This document shows, in pieces, positions 9,098 to 18,595 of a stretch of 64,000 nucleotides of DNA. The notes under the pieces are model-generated. The model did not search any database. It was not told where the DNA came from and saw only the letters and a list, made by a program, of their open reading frames with translations. A program made the translations under genes and the position numbers. Location of the stretch: NCBI RefSeq assembly GCF_920987055.1, contig NZ_CAKLBX010000001.1, forward strand, positions 1,226,501-1,290,500, given 5' to 3'. Position 1 is the first letter of the stretch; every line of letters starts with the position of its first letter. The stretch is from Novosphingobium sp. CECT 9465 (GTDB lineage Bacteria; Pseudomonadota; Alphaproteobacteria; Sphingomonadales; Sphingomonadaceae).

Positions 9098-10035
9098 TGG
9101 ACTGGATCGAATACCTTCGCGCCTTGCCCGCGCATGAACCGGTGGCCATGATCAGCGTACTGGCGACCGAAGGTTCTGCACCGCGCGGTCCGGGTACGCG
9201 AATGCTGGTGACGGCACAGGGCGAATGCGGCACCATCGGCGGCGGCGCGCTGGAATTTCGCGCTGTGGAGCAGGCGAGGGCCGTGCTGGACCACCCGCCG
9301 GGAGCATGGCGTGTGCAGGACTATCCGCTGGGGCCGCTGCTCGGCCAGTGCTGCGGTGGGCGTGTGCGATTACTGGTGGAGCATGTCGATCCGGCGGCGC
9401 TGGGCTGGCTGGCCGATGCGGCGGACGGGCGCGTACTTGTCAGCCAGTTGCGGCCCGGTGCGATCCAGCGGCATGTGAGCGACGGGCCGGCCATACAGGT
9501 TTCGGCGCGGGGTGACCGCCCGCGCGAGGGCACCCGCCTGGCCGAAGTGATCGGGTGCTGGCGGCGTCCGCTTTACCTGTTCGGCGCGGGCCATGTCGGG
9601 CAGGCTATCGCGCGCCACATTGGCGGTCTGCCGCTGCGGCTGGCGTGGTTCGATACGCGCCCGGTGTTCGAGACCATCGAGGGCGTGGCGGTGGTGCCCG
9701 AAAGCGGGATCGAGCAGTGCGTGGGCGAAGCGCCGGACGATGCCGCCGTGGTGATCCTGACGCACGATCATGGTCTGGACTACCGGCTGACACTGGCAGC
9801 CCTTTCGCGCCCGCCGCTGGCGTTCACCGGCCTGATCGGATCGCAGACCAAACGGGCGCGGTTTCTTTCGCGGCTTGAGCGCGAAGGGATTTCTGCCGAG
9901 GTACGCGCGCGGTTGACTTGCCCGATCGGACTGCCGGGCGTGGTCGGCAAGGAGCCGGACGTGATCGCGGTTGCCGTGCTGGCGCAATTGCTGCAATTGC
10001 CCCGCGCGGCGCAGATGCAGGCTGTGGCGGCATGA
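9094..10035 (+). CDS. xdhC: Xanthine dehydrogenase accessory protein XdhC
   Basis: A 313-residue XdhC/CoxI-family protein that inserts the sulfurated molybdenum cofactor into XdhB. The N-terminal part has EGSAPRGPGTRMLVT and GTIGGGALEFRAVEQAR, and a cysteine motif LLGQCCGGRV. The C-terminal Rossmann domain begins at LYLFGAGHVGQAIARHI, with ILTHDHGLDY and GLIGSQTKRARF. Two ATGs at 9094 and 9097 both fit. The first overlaps the xdhB stop. Confidence 0.93.
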   Translation: MMDWIEYLRALPAHEPVAMISVLATEGSAPRGPGTRMLVTAQGECGTIGGGALEFRAVEQARAVLDHPPGAWRVQDYPLGPLLGQCCGGRVRLLVEHVDPAALGWLADAADGRVLVSQLRPGAIQRHVSDGPAIQVSARGDRPREGTRLAEVIGCWRRPLYLFGAGHVGQAIARHIGGLPLRLAWFDTRPVFETIEGVAVVPESGIEQCVGEAPDDAAVVILTHDHGLDYRLTLAALSRPPLAFTGLIGSQTKRARFLSRLEREGISAEVRARLTCPIGLPGVVGKEPDVIAVAVLAQLLQLPRAAQMQAVAA

Positions 10036-11333
10036 CCATGCAAGGCTTCAGGGGCGAAATCCTCAGCCTCAGCCACGATCCCGCCGAAGCCCCCGATGCG
10101 TTGCGCCACGATGCTGACGGGCTTCTGGTTGTCGAGGACGGGCGCATTGTCGCGCGCGGGCCTTACGCAGACCTTGTGGCCCGCTTCCCCGGTCTGGAAG
10201 TGGAGGCGCTCGAAGGATTGATCGTCCCCGGCTTCATCGACGCGCACGTCCACTATCCCCAGCTTGACCGCATTGCCAGCCATGGCGAACAGTTGCTCGA
10301 TTGGCTGGAGCGGCACATCTTTCCGGCGGAACAGGCCTTTGCCGATCCGGCCCATGCATCAGCGGTGGCCGAGGCTTTCCTTGACGAACTGCTGCGCCAC
10401 GGAACCACCAGCGCGCTTGTGTTCGGAACGGTCCATGCCGCATCTGTCGATGCTTTCTTTGCCGCCGCCGAGGCGCGGGAATTGCGCATGGCCTGCGGCA
10501 AGGTGCTGATGGACCTCGGACCGGAAGGCTTGAAGGACACGCCGGCAAGTGGTGTTGCCGAAAGCGAAGTCCTTATCCGGCGCTGGCACGGACGCGGGCG
10601 GCTGACATATGCAGTAACGCCGCGTTTCGCCCTGACCTCCAGCGATGCGCAGTTGGCAGGAGCGGGCAAATTGCTGGCGGATCATCCCGGCGTTCTGCTT
10701 CACACGCATCTTGCAGAAAACACGCGGGAAATTTCCGAAGTTGCCGCGCGGTTCACACAAGCAGCAGATTATCTTGACGTCTATGACGGGTTCGGACTGG
10801 TGACGCAGCGGTCAGTCTTTGCCCATGGCATCCATCTGCCCGATCGGTCTTGCGCGCGTCTGGCCGAAGCCGGGGCAGGCGTGGCGGTGTGCCCCAGTTC
10901 CAACCTGTTCCTGGGTTCGGGCATGTTCGATTTCGCGCAAGCCCAGCGCCATGGTGTGCGGATCGGGCTGGGGTCAGACATCGGCGCGGGAACTTCGCTC
11001 TCCTTGCTCCACAATGCGGGCGTTGCCTATCAGGCCGGGCTGTTCAAGGGCTACCGGCTCGATCCGTTCCGCGCGCTCTGGCTGGCAACGGGCGGGTCGG
11101 CGCGGCTGTTGCACATCGACAAGGACGTGGGGATGCTGGTCGAAGGGCAGGAGGCCGATTTCGTGGTGCTCGATGACAAGGCGACGCCGCTGATGGCGCG
11201 CCGCACCGCCAGGGCCACGCTGGACGAGCGCCTGTTTGCCTTGCAGGTGCTGGGTGATGACCGCGCGGTGCGCCGCACATACGTATTGGGGCGCTGCGCC
11301 TGGGATCGCGATGCGCTAGGGTGCGTGGCATGA
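10032..11333 (+). CDS. guaD: Guanine deaminase
   Basis: A 433-residue zinc amidohydrolase that deaminates guanine to xanthine, feeding XdhAB. Metal and active-site strings are PGFIDAHVHYPQ, LHTHLAENTREI, FAHGIHLPD and GLGSDIGAGTSLSLL. All are typical of the GuaD branch of the ATZ/TRZ family. The ATG overlaps the xdhC stop. Confidence 0.93.
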   Translation: MTMQGFRGEILSLSHDPAEAPDALRHDADGLLVVEDGRIVARGPYADLVARFPGLEVEALEGLIVPGFIDAHVHYPQLDRIASHGEQLLDWLERHIFPAEQAFADPAHASAVAEAFLDELLRHGTTSALVFGTVHAASVDAFFAAAEARELRMACGKVLMDLGPEGLKDTPASGVAESEVLIRRWHGRGRLTYAVTPRFALTSSDAQLAGAGKLLADHPGVLLHTHLAENTREISEVAARFTQAADYLDVYDGFGLVTQRSVFAHGIHLPDRSCARLAEAGAGVAVCPSSNLFLGSGMFDFAQAQRHGVRIGLGSDIGAGTSLSLLHNAGVAYQAGLFKGYRLDPFRALWLATGGSARLLHIDKDVGMLVEGQEADFVVLDDKATPLMARRTARATLDERLFALQVLGDDRAVRRTYVLGRCAWDRDALGCVA

Positions 11334-12343
11334 CCGATCTCGACAGCTTTATCGCCCGCCTGCCCAAGGCTGAACTCCACCTGCATATCGAGGGTAGCCT
11401 TGAACCCGAACTGATGTTCGCGCTGGCCAAACGCAACGGCGTTTCGATTCCCTACACCAGCGTCGAGGACGTCCGCGCAGCATACGCGTTCTCCAACCTC
11501 CAGGACTTTCTCGACATCTACTATGCCGGGGCCAGCGTACTGGTGACCGAGGCGGATTTCCATGATCTGGCCATGGCCTATTTCGACCGGGCTGCGGCAG
11601 ACGGCGTGATTCATGCCGAGATCATGTTCGATCCGCAGACACACACAGACCGCGGTGTTGCTTTCGACACGGTGATCCGGGGCCTGTTGTCCGCCATGGC
11701 CGGGGCCGAGACGAAGCACGGGATGACGTGCGCATTGATCATGTGCTTCCTGCGCCATCTTTCCGAACAGGCGGCTTTCGAAACGCTGGCCATGGCCGAA
11801 CCGTGGCTTGGCACCATCGCGGCGGTGGGGCTTGATTCCAGCGAGGTAGGGCACCCGCCATCGAAGTTTGCGCGGGTTTATGCGGCGGCGCGCGCAAAGG
11901 GCCTGAAACTGGTTGCGCATGCCGGTGAGGAAGGCCCGCCGGAATATGTTCATGAAGCGCTTGATCTGCTGCACGTGGACCGCATCGATCACGGCAATCG
12001 CGCGCTGGAAGATCCGGTGCTGGTCGAACGACTGGCGCGCGAGGGCATGACGCTGACGGTCTGCCCCTTGTCGAACCTCAAGCTGTGCGTTGTGGGCGAT
12101 CTGGCCGATCACCCGATTGACCGGATGCTGGCGCAAGGTCTCAAGGCGACCGTCAATTCCGACGATCCGGCCTATTTCGGCGGCTATGTTGCCGACAATT
12201 ATCGCGCCATTGCCGCCGCGCGCGGCCTTTCGCAGGACGTCCTTGCCACTTTGGCGCGCAACAGCTTCACCGGATCGTTCCTGCCGCCCGAAACCATTGC
12301 CCGGCACCTTGCGTCCATCGATGCCTATCTTGCCGGTTCATAG
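11330..12343 (+). CDS. Adenine deaminase, adenosine-deaminase-like (type 2)
   Basis: A 337-residue zinc-dependent deaminase of the adenosine/adenine deaminase superfamily. Zn-binding motifs are AELHLHIEGSLEPE, VAHAGEEGPPEYV and VNSDDPAYFGGY. The strings IMFDPQTHTDRGV and SDDPAYFGGY are typical of the adenine-specific branch (yeast Aah1 and Pseudomonas-type enzymes), whereas adenosine deaminases usually have DDPxxF variants. Adenine to hypoxanthine fits a cluster that handles free bases. Many databases label it add. I prefer ATG 11330 (ATGA overlap) over an in-frame GTG at 11321. Confidence 0.82.
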   Translation: MTDLDSFIARLPKAELHLHIEGSLEPELMFALAKRNGVSIPYTSVEDVRAAYAFSNLQDFLDIYYAGASVLVTEADFHDLAMAYFDRAAADGVIHAEIMFDPQTHTDRGVAFDTVIRGLLSAMAGAETKHGMTCALIMCFLRHLSEQAAFETLAMAEPWLGTIAAVGLDSSEVGHPPSKFARVYAAARAKGLKLVAHAGEEGPPEYVHEALDLLHVDRIDHGNRALEDPVLVERLAREGMTLTVCPLSNLKLCVVGDLADHPIDRMLAQGLKATVNSDDPAYFGGYVADNYRAIAAARGLSQDVLATLARNSFTGSFLPPETIARHLASIDAYLAGS

Positions 12344-12350
12344 GAGCACC

Positions 12351-13451
12351 ATGCGCCGACTTCTCGCCGCCATCGCCCTGCTGCTTGCAACGCTGGGCAG
12401 CGCCCATGCCGCAGAACCGCGGCGCAAGGTGATCATCGATGATGAAGGCTTTGCGCTGATGCACCTGATGCTGCTGGAAGATGGGCGGGCGGAGGTGCTG
12501 GGGATCACCACCGTTTCAGGCAATACCTGGGCCAATCGCGCAACGGCCATGGCCCTGCGTGGAGTGGAACTGACCGGCCATGTAAAAGTGCCCGTGGCGC
12601 AAGGGGCCACCTTTCCGATCCTGAATTCGCAAGCGCGGACCGAGCGCTGGGAAGCGTTGTACGGCAAGCTGGTGTGGAAAGGTGCGTTCATGCAGCAATG
12701 GGCCGAGCCGACGGTCCAGTCCACGCCCGATTATCATGGGCCGTTCGATCCGGTGGACCTGCCGTGGGGCAATCCTGCACTGAAGCCGATGCCCGAAGCG
12801 GCAGCCCTGTTCCTGATCCGCACGGTGCGCGCCCATCCACACGAAGTGACGATCATGGCGTGTGGCCCGCTTACCAATCTCGCGCTCGCGCAGCGCCTCG
12901 ATCCTGAATTCGCTTCACTGGTGAAGGAAGTTGTCGTGATGGGCGGCAGCCTCAATCCGCAGCAGGTGCTCGACAATCCCTCTGCCGCGCAATTCGCGCG
13001 CGAGTTCATGAATTCGCCGCGCCGCGAATTCAACATCCGTTTCGATCCCGAAGCGGCGAGCATGTTTGCCCATGCACCCTGGTCGAAGGTGACAATCGTC
13101 CCGATCGATCCCTCAACCGCGACGCAGCTTTCCCCGGCGCTGATCGATCGGCTGGCAAAGGCGGCACGCGCGCCGGTTGCCGCGATGATCCGCAGGATGG
13201 AACCGGGTTTTCCAATGTGGGACGAAATTGCCGCCGCAATATGGCTCGATCCGACACTGGTCACGCGCCAGCAGCGCTTGTGGTACGATTTCGACGTGCA
13301 GTTCGGGGCGACGTATGGCGATATGCTGACCTGGCAGGATGCTTATCGCCCCGGTCTTGACGAAGGGCAGGCAGACATGGTGCTTGCCGTGGACGTGCCC
13401 CGCATGGAAGCGGCGATAGAGCGGAATTTACGCAGTTCATCAATACGCTGA
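12351..13451 (+). CDS. Exported nucleoside-hydrolase-like protein
   Basis: A 366-residue IUNH-fold protein with a clear Sec signal peptide (MRRLLAAIALLLATLGSAHA) and TGAxx-like secretion to the periplasm inferred from it. The family cleaves ribonucleosides to base and ribose. Conserved parts include VLGITTVSGNTWANRA, VTIMACGPLTNLALA and VVVMGGSL. The usual N-terminal calcium motif DTDPGxDD is replaced by IIDDEGFALM, so two of the family's metal-binding Asp residues are missing. The usual HD near the C-terminus reads WDEIAAAIW. Activity as a nucleosidase is therefore uncertain. It sits 7 bp after the deaminase with a GGAG site, as the last gene of the purine run. Confidence 0.78.
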   Translation: MRRLLAAIALLLATLGSAHAAEPRRKVIIDDEGFALMHLMLLEDGRAEVLGITTVSGNTWANRATAMALRGVELTGHVKVPVAQGATFPILNSQARTERWEALYGKLVWKGAFMQQWAEPTVQSTPDYHGPFDPVDLPWGNPALKPMPEAAALFLIRTVRAHPHEVTIMACGPLTNLALAQRLDPEFASLVKEVVVMGGSLNPQQVLDNPSAAQFAREFMNSPRREFNIRFDPEAASMFAHAPWSKVTIVPIDPSTATQLSPALIDRLAKAARAPVAAMIRRMEPGFPMWDEIAAAIWLDPTLVTRQQRLWYDFDVQFGATYGDMLTWQDAYRPGLDEGQADMVLAVDVPRMEAAIERNLRSSSIR

Positions 13452-13564
13452 CAGATGTTTGCCGGTTGGCGTCAAGAAGCGGCTGGTTGGAGTAATAGCT
13501 GTTGGCACTGCAATGTGCAGGCCATAAAGCCCTGCCGACGCATTTGTGGAACCAGCGCGCGAAC

Positions 13565-14569
13565 ATGAAACCGACCAATGCCTCCAGCCTTCTTGAGCTT
13601 GCCCGGATCGCCGGAGTATCGGTTTCGACCGTTTCGCGATCGTTGTCGGGCAGTTCGATGATCGCCAAGGCGACGCGCGAACGCATCGAGGCGCTGGCGC
13701 GCGAACATGGCTACCAGATCAATCGCGCGGCGCGGAACCTGCGGCTGGGGCGCACGGGTGCAATCGGGGTGGTGCTGCCGCTGGGGCACGAGACGGAGCA
13801 GCACCTGTCCGATCCGTTCTTCATGAGCCTGATCGGCCCGCTTGCCGATGCGTTAAGCGATCGCGGTTATGATCTCCTGCTTTCGCGCGTTATCCCGACA
13901 GACGGGCAGTGGCTGGACCGGATCGTCGATGGTGGCCGGGTCGATGGCGTGCTGCTGATCGGCCAGTCAGACCAGATCGACGTGATCGAGCGGGTTGCCG
14001 CGCGCTATGCGCCGCTGGTGGTATGGGGCGCGGTGGTGGAAGGATACGCGCAATTGACCGTGGGTTCGGACAATGTCGCGGGCGGGCGGATCGCGGCCGA
14101 TCATCTGCTGTCGCAAGGTCGGCGTCATCTCGCATTCTTCGGCAATCCCGACGTGCCCGAATTTTCGGCGCGCCATGCCGGATTTCGCGCGGCGCTGGCG
14201 CAGGCCGGACTGGGCGAGGGGCTGCTGCTTCCGGCGCACCTGACCACACAGGCATCCTATGACGCGATACGTGGCTTTCTGGGCGAGCATCCGCCTGTCG
14301 ACGGCATCGTGGCGGCATCGGACGTGATCGCGATGAGCGCCTTGCGGGCGCTGGGCGATGCCGGGGTGCGTGTGCCCGATGACGTGGCGGTCATCGGCTA
14401 TGATGACGTGATGGTTGCCGCGCAGACCAGCCCGCCGCTGACCACGATCCGGCAGGACGTTACGCGTGGGGCCGCGCTGATGGTCGATCTGCTGTTCGAG
14501 CGGCTGGCGGGCGAAGAGGCGGCTTCGGTGTGCATGACGCCCGAACTTGTCAGGCGCGCATCGGCCTGA
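13565..14569 (+). CDS. LacI-family transcriptional regulator of the sucrose locus
   Basis: A 334-residue LacI/GalR protein. The helix-turn-helix ELARIAGVSVSTVSRSLSGS and hinge INRAARNLRLGRTGAIGVVLP are at the N-terminus, followed by a periplasmic-binding-protein-like sugar domain ending with DDVAVIGYDDVMVAAQTSPPLTTI. The start ATG at 13565 gives the usual distance to the helix-turn-helix; an upstream TTG in frame would add about 21 untypical residues. It neighbours a sugar MFS transporter, TonB receptor, GH68 enzyme and fructokinase. Two palindromes at 15972-16007 are the likely operators. Confidence 0.88.
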   Translation: MKPTNASSLLELARIAGVSVSTVSRSLSGSSMIAKATRERIEALAREHGYQINRAARNLRLGRTGAIGVVLPLGHETEQHLSDPFFMSLIGPLADALSDRGYDLLLSRVIPTDGQWLDRIVDGGRVDGVLLIGQSDQIDVIERVAARYAPLVVWGAVVEGYAQLTVGSDNVAGGRIAADHLLSQGRRHLAFFGNPDVPEFSARHAGFRAALAQAGLGEGLLLPAHLTTQASYDAIRGFLGEHPPVDGIVAASDVIAMSALRALGDAGVRVPDDVAVIGYDDVMVAAQTSPPLTTIRQDVTRGAALMVDLLFERLAGEEAASVCMTPELVRRASA

Positions 14570-14572
14570 CGT

Positions 14573-15904
14573 TCAGGTGCTGGCAGGCTGAACCGCGGGC
14601 TTGTCACGGATCACCAGTGTCGCCATTGCCGCCGCCAGCATAAGTATGCCGGCCAGCGTCAACACATTGCGCGGATCGCCGCCCAGCAGCGGACGATAGA
14701 TCAGCGGCATGGTCAGGCTTTCGATCATCATCGGGATCACGATGAACATGTTGAAGATGCCCATGTAGATGCCGGTGCGCGCGGGCGGAATGCTGTTGGC
14801 CAGAATGGTGTAGGGGTTGCCCATCATGCTGGCCCAGCCAAGCCCGATGCCGATCATCGGAAGGAACAGCCTTGCCTGCGTCGAGCACCATGGCAGCGCC
14901 AGCATGGCAAGGCCGGATGCGGCGACGCTGAAGGCGTGGACCGGGCGCGCGCCCAGCTTGCGGGCGATGGGCACCATGGCGAAAGCGGCGATGAACGCGA
15001 TGAAATTGTAGAACGCGCCGACCTGGCCATTGACCAGAACCGCCTGGCGGAAGCCCGCGCTGGTGGCATCCGATGTGCCGAACAGCGAGCGGGCGAGGGC
15101 GAAGGCGATGAACTGCCAGTAGCAGAACATCGCATACCACTGGAACAGCATGGCGACCGCAAGTTGCCGCATCGGCGCGGGCATTTCCACTATGGCATGC
15201 TTGAGATCGCGCAGGGTTGTGCGGGCCGAAAGCGGCTCTGCCTGCATTTCGGCAATTTCCTGTGCGGTCAGCGGCAGTTCGGGTACACGCAGCACCGACC
15301 AGACGATGGTCGATAGAGAAAGCACCGCGCCAACGATGAAGGCGATGCGCGTGATGACAGGAATGCCGGAAGGATCGAGCGCATCGGCATTCAGTCCGCC
15401 CCACACCAGCAGCGATGGCGCAAGGTAGGACAGCGTTTGCGCAAGGCCGGTGAACGCGCTTTGGGTGAGGAAGCCGAGCGGGCGTTGCGCGGGATCGAGC
15501 CGGTCGCTGATGTAGGCGCGGTACGGCTCCATCGTCACGTTGTTGGCCGCATCAAGCACCCACAGCAGGCTGGCCGCCATCCACAGCGCCCGGCTGTATG
15601 GCATGGCGAACAGGCACAGGCTGCACAGCACCGCGCCGATCAGGAAATAGGGTGTGCGGCGCCCGAACCGGGTGACCGTGCGATCGCTCATCGCGCCGAT
15701 GATCGGCTGGATCAGCAGCCCGGTCATCGGTCCGGCAAGCCACAGCAGGGGCAGGGATGCTTCGTCGGCGCCAAGATAGGAATAGATCGGTCCCATGTTG
15801 CTTTGCTGCAATCCGAAGCTGAACTGCAGGCCAAGGAAGCCCAGGTTCATCTGGACGATCCTGCCGAACGAGAGCCGTGGCTTACGGGGTATCGCGTCGC
15901 TCAT
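14573..15904 (-). CDS. Sugar (sucrose-type) MFS/GPH transporter
   Basis: A 443-residue inner-membrane transporter with about 12 hydrophobic segments. It resembles the SuT/GPH-type sucrose and maltose symporters of Gram-negative bacteria: [29 protein letters not shown] at the N-terminus (two halves of one motif), the loop [15 protein letters not shown], and [17 protein letters not shown]. Sucrose as substrate is inferred from the GH68 and fructokinase genes nearby. It is divergent from the TonB receptor and convergent with lacI (3 bp apart). The shared upstream region holds the palindromes. Confidence 0.82.
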   Translation of the reverse strand: MSDAIPRKPRLSFGRIVQMNLGFLGLQFSFGLQQSNMGPIYSYLGADEASLPLLWLAGPMTGLLIQPIIGAMSDRTVTRFGRRTPYFLIGAVLCSLCLFAMPYSRALWMAASLLWVLDAANNVTMEPYRAYISDRLDPAQRPLGFLTQSAFTGLAQTLSYLAPSLLVWGGLNADALDPSGIPVITRIAFIVGAVLSLSTIVWSVLRVPELPLTAQEIAEMQAEPLSARTTLRDLKHAIVEMPAPMRQLAVAMLFQWYAMFCYWQFIAFALARSLFGTSDATSAGFRQAVLVNGQVGAFYNFIAFIAAFAMVPIARKLGARPVHAFSVAASGLAMLALPWCSTQARLFLPMIGIGLGWASMMGNPYTILANSIPPARTGIYMGIFNMFIVIPMMIESLTMPLIYRPLLGGDPRNVLTLAGILMLAAAMATLVIRDKPAVQPAST

Positions 15905-15971
15905 GTCCTTGCCCTCTCCAGCAATGGCGGACGGTTGCCGTCCTTTGTGGGATTGTCATTATAAAAAATCG

Positions 15972-16007
15972 CAATCGTTTGCAAACGATTGTTGCAATCG
16001 ATTGCAA
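15972..16007. promoter_or_regulatory. Two adjacent palindromic LacI-type operators
   Basis: A perfect 20-bp palindrome (15972-15991, centre TTTGCAAA) directly abuts a perfect 16-bp palindrome TTGCAATCGATTGCAA (15992-16007). Both have GCAA/TTGC arms around a central CG or GC step, as is common for LacI/GalR operators. They lie between the divergent transporter (start 15904) and TonB receptor (start 16056), about 50 bp from the receptor start. This placement suggests joint repression by the LacI protein encoded at 13565-14569. Confidence 0.75.
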
Positions 16008-16055
16008 ACGCCGTCATCAGAGTATCAAGCTGAACCGAATCAGCGAGGGAGTGAG

Positions 16056-18518
16056 ATGATGAGAAAGCAATTCCAGGCGCTGTTGCTGGCGTCGGCAACC
16101 ATGTTCGCGGGTAGCGCAGCCCATGCGCAGGATGAAGTGGCTGCCGATGCACCGACGGCAGCCCCCGCTGATGAGGAAATCGTGGTGACGGCCGTCGCGC
16201 GCGGCCAGAACCGGCTGACGACCAGCGTTACCGTCAGTTCGTTGAACAGCGACGACATCGCCAAGGCGGCACCGCGTTCGGTGGCTGAAATTTTCCGCAA
16301 CCTGCCAGGCATCCGGTCTGAATCGTCGGGCGGCGAGGGCAATGCCAACATCTCCGTGCGCGGTTTGCCCGTGGCATCGGGCGGGGCGAAGTTCCTGCAA
16401 TTGCAGGAAGATGGCCTGCCGGTGCTGGAATTTGGCGACATCACCTTCGGCAATGCCGACATCTTCCTGCGCTCTGACTTCAATGTCGGGCGCGTTGAAT
16501 CAGTCCGAGGCGGTTCGGCATCCACTTTTGCCTCCAACGCGCCCGGCGGTGTGATCAACATGATCTCGAAAACCGGCGAAACCGAAGGCGGCGCGGTGCA
16601 GGCGACGGCCGGAATCGATTATCGCGATTACCGGCTGGACTTCGATTACGGCGGCCGCATCAGCGATACGCTGCGCTACCACGTCGGCGGGTTTTACCGG
16701 CAGGGCGAAGGTCCGCGCAAGGCAGGCTACGACGCCAACAAGGGCGGCCAGATCAAGGCCAATGTCACCAAGGAATTCGATGGCGGCTATGTCCGTCTTT
16801 ACGGCAAATACCTGAACGACAAGGCCATCGGTTACCTGCCCAATCCGGTTCTCGTCACCGGCACGAACGCCGATCCCAAGTATCAGGATCTGCCGGGCTT
16901 CAGCATCAATGGCGACACGCTGCATTCGCGCTATTTCCGCGATAACGTGACGCTGGATGGCAACAACAATCCGGTGACCCGCGATATCCGCGATGGTCAG
17001 CATCCGGTGGTCTATGCGCTGGGCCTGGAATCGCAGTTCGAACTCGGCGATGGCTGGAACGTGACCGAACGCTTCCGCTATTCGGACATTTCGGGTGGCT
17101 TTACCTCGCCGTTCCCGGCCTCGGTCGATACCGGATCGGCGATTGCCACCGCTCTTGGTGGTGCAGGATCGACGCTGACCTATGCCAATGGCCCTAAGGC
17201 CGGGCAGGCATTTGCTGGCAGCAACTATCTGGCGCAGATCGTCCTGTTCGACGTCAAGCTGAACAGCCTGAACAACATCACCAATGACATCCGCGTCAGC
17301 CGCGATTTCGAAACGGGCATGGGCAAGGTGACCCTGACGGGCGGCTTCTACAAATCGCGCCAGACGATCAACACCGACTGGCTGTGGACCGCGCACCTGT
17401 TCGAAGTGGCCGGCGGCGGCAATGCTGCGCTGGTTGACCTGACGAATGCTGCGGGAACGGCACTGACTCAGGGCGGCACTTATGGATATGGCGCGACGTT
17501 CTTCGGCAATTGCTGCCGCCGCAGCTATGATGTCGATTACGATACCAATGCCCCGTTTGCATCGCTCAGCCTCGCCACCGATAGACTGACGCTGGACGGC
17601 AGCCTGCGTTATGACTTCGGCAGTGCCAAGGGCACGATTGCCGGGGCGGACCTTGGCGGCGGACGCGTCGGCATCATTTCGCGTGACATGAACGGCAATG
17701 GCACGATCTCGGTCCCCGAAACGCAGGTTTCGGTGGTCCCGGCGGCAACCGCTCCGGTCGATTACAGCTACGATTACCTGTCGTATTCGTTCGGTGTGAA
17801 TTACCGTCTGGCCGATGATGTCGCGGTGTTTGCCCGCTATAGCCGGGGCGCGCGCGCCAATGCCGATCGCCTGCTGTTCGGCCCGGCTGTGAACACCACC
17901 ACTGGTAAACTGACCGATACCGGCGCAGCGGTCGATTTCGTCAAGCAGTTGGAAGGCGGCGTAAAGTATCGCAATGGCGGCGTAACGCTGAACGCCACGG
18001 CATTCTATGCCAAGACGGAAGAGCAGAACTTCGAAGCGACCACGCAGACCTTCTTCAGCCGCAATTATCGCGCTTATGGTCTGGAACTGGAAGGCGGTTA
18101 TCGCATCGGGGCGTTCAGCATCACGGCTGGCGGCACTTATACCGATGCGAAGATCGTCAGTGACGTGCTCAATCCCGGCGCGGTGGGCAAGCGTCCGCGC
18201 CGCCAGGCCAAGTTTCTCTATCAGGTAACGCCGCAGTATGACGTTGGCATCGTCTCGATTGGGGCGAACGTGATCGGCACGTCGAGCAGCTTTGCGCAGG
18301 ACAGCAACCTTCTGAAACTGCCCGCCTACACCCAGGTCAATGCGTTCCTGACGGTCAAGCCGACCGATCGCATGCAGGTTTCGATCAATGCCAACAACCT
18401 GTTTGACGTGAAGGGCTTCACCGAAGCGGAAGAGGGCGCAATCCCCGCCAACGGGATTGTCCGTGCGCGCTCGATCAACGGGCGCACGGTCTCGGCATCG
18501 GTCCGGTTCGACTTCTGA
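16056..18518 (+). CDS. TonB-dependent outer-membrane receptor, sucrose locus
   Basis: An 820-residue TonB-dependent receptor with a signal peptide (FQALLLASATMFAGSAAHAQ), a TonB-box-like EEIVVTAVARGQ, a plug domain (SVAEIFRNLPGIRSESSGG, SVRGLP) and a 22-strand barrel ending in aromatic F (VSASVRFDF). Location between the sugar transporter and GH68 gene suggests that it imports sucrose or a related saccharide across the outer membrane, as in SuxA-type systems. Two ATGs at 16056 and 16059 are possible, with GAGGGAG upstream. A cysteine-containing segment NCCRRSYDVDYD lies in a predicted loop. Confidence 0.9.
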   Translation: MMRKQFQALLLASATMFAGSAAHAQDEVAADAPTAAPADEEIVVTAVARGQNRLTTSVTVSSLNSDDIAKAAPRSVAEIFRNLPGIRSESSGGEGNANISVRGLPVASGGAKFLQLQEDGLPVLEFGDITFGNADIFLRSDFNVGRVESVRGGSASTFASNAPGGVINMISKTGETEGGAVQATAGIDYRDYRLDFDYGGRISDTLRYHVGGFYRQGEGPRKAGYDANKGGQIKANVTKEFDGGYVRLYGKYLNDKAIGYLPNPVLVTGTNADPKYQDLPGFSINGDTLHSRYFRDNVTLDGNNNPVTRDIRDGQHPVVYALGLESQFELGDGWNVTERFRYSDISGGFTSPFPASVDTGSAIATALGGAGSTLTYANGPKAGQAFAGSNYLAQIVLFDVKLNSLNNITNDIRVSRDFETGMGKVTLTGGFYKSRQTINTDWLWTAHLFEVAGGGNAALVDLTNAAGTALTQGGTYGYGATFFGNCCRRSYDVDYDTNAPFASLSLATDRLTLDGSLRYDFGSAKGTIAGADLGGGRVGIISRDMNGNGTISVPETQVSVVPAATAPVDYSYDYLSYSFGVNYRLADDVAVFARYSRGARANADRLLFGPAVNTTTGKLTDTGAAVDFVKQLEGGVKYRNGGVTLNATAFYAKTEEQNFEATTQTFFSRNYRAYGLELEGGYRIGAFSITAGGTYTDAKIVSDVLNPGAVGKRPRRQAKFLYQVTPQYDVGIVSIGANVIGTSSSFAQDSNLLKLPAYTQVNAFLTVKPTDRMQVSINANNLFDVKGFTEAEEGAIPANGIVRARSINGRTVSASVRFDF

Positions 18519-18526
18519 TCCGCACA

Positions 18527-18561
18527 GCCTCTCCCAGGCGATCGTCACGCCTGGGAGAGGC
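18527..18561 (+). terminator. Strong hairpin after the TonB receptor
   Basis: A perfect 14-bp stem, GCCTCTCCCAGGCG pairing with CGCCTGGGAGAGGC across a 7-base loop, starts 9 bp after the receptor stop. There is no T-run, so it may attenuate or stabilise the upstream mRNA rather than stop transcription fully before the GH68 gene. Confidence 0.65.
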
Positions 18562-18595
18562 CGCGCCTATGCATTGATTGCCCTTGGATTTTCCG

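Noticed and set aside
49..13451. Long open frames on the minus strand through the purine operon
   Set aside because: They follow from high GC content and codon bias, have no recognisable domains and oppose well-identified genes.
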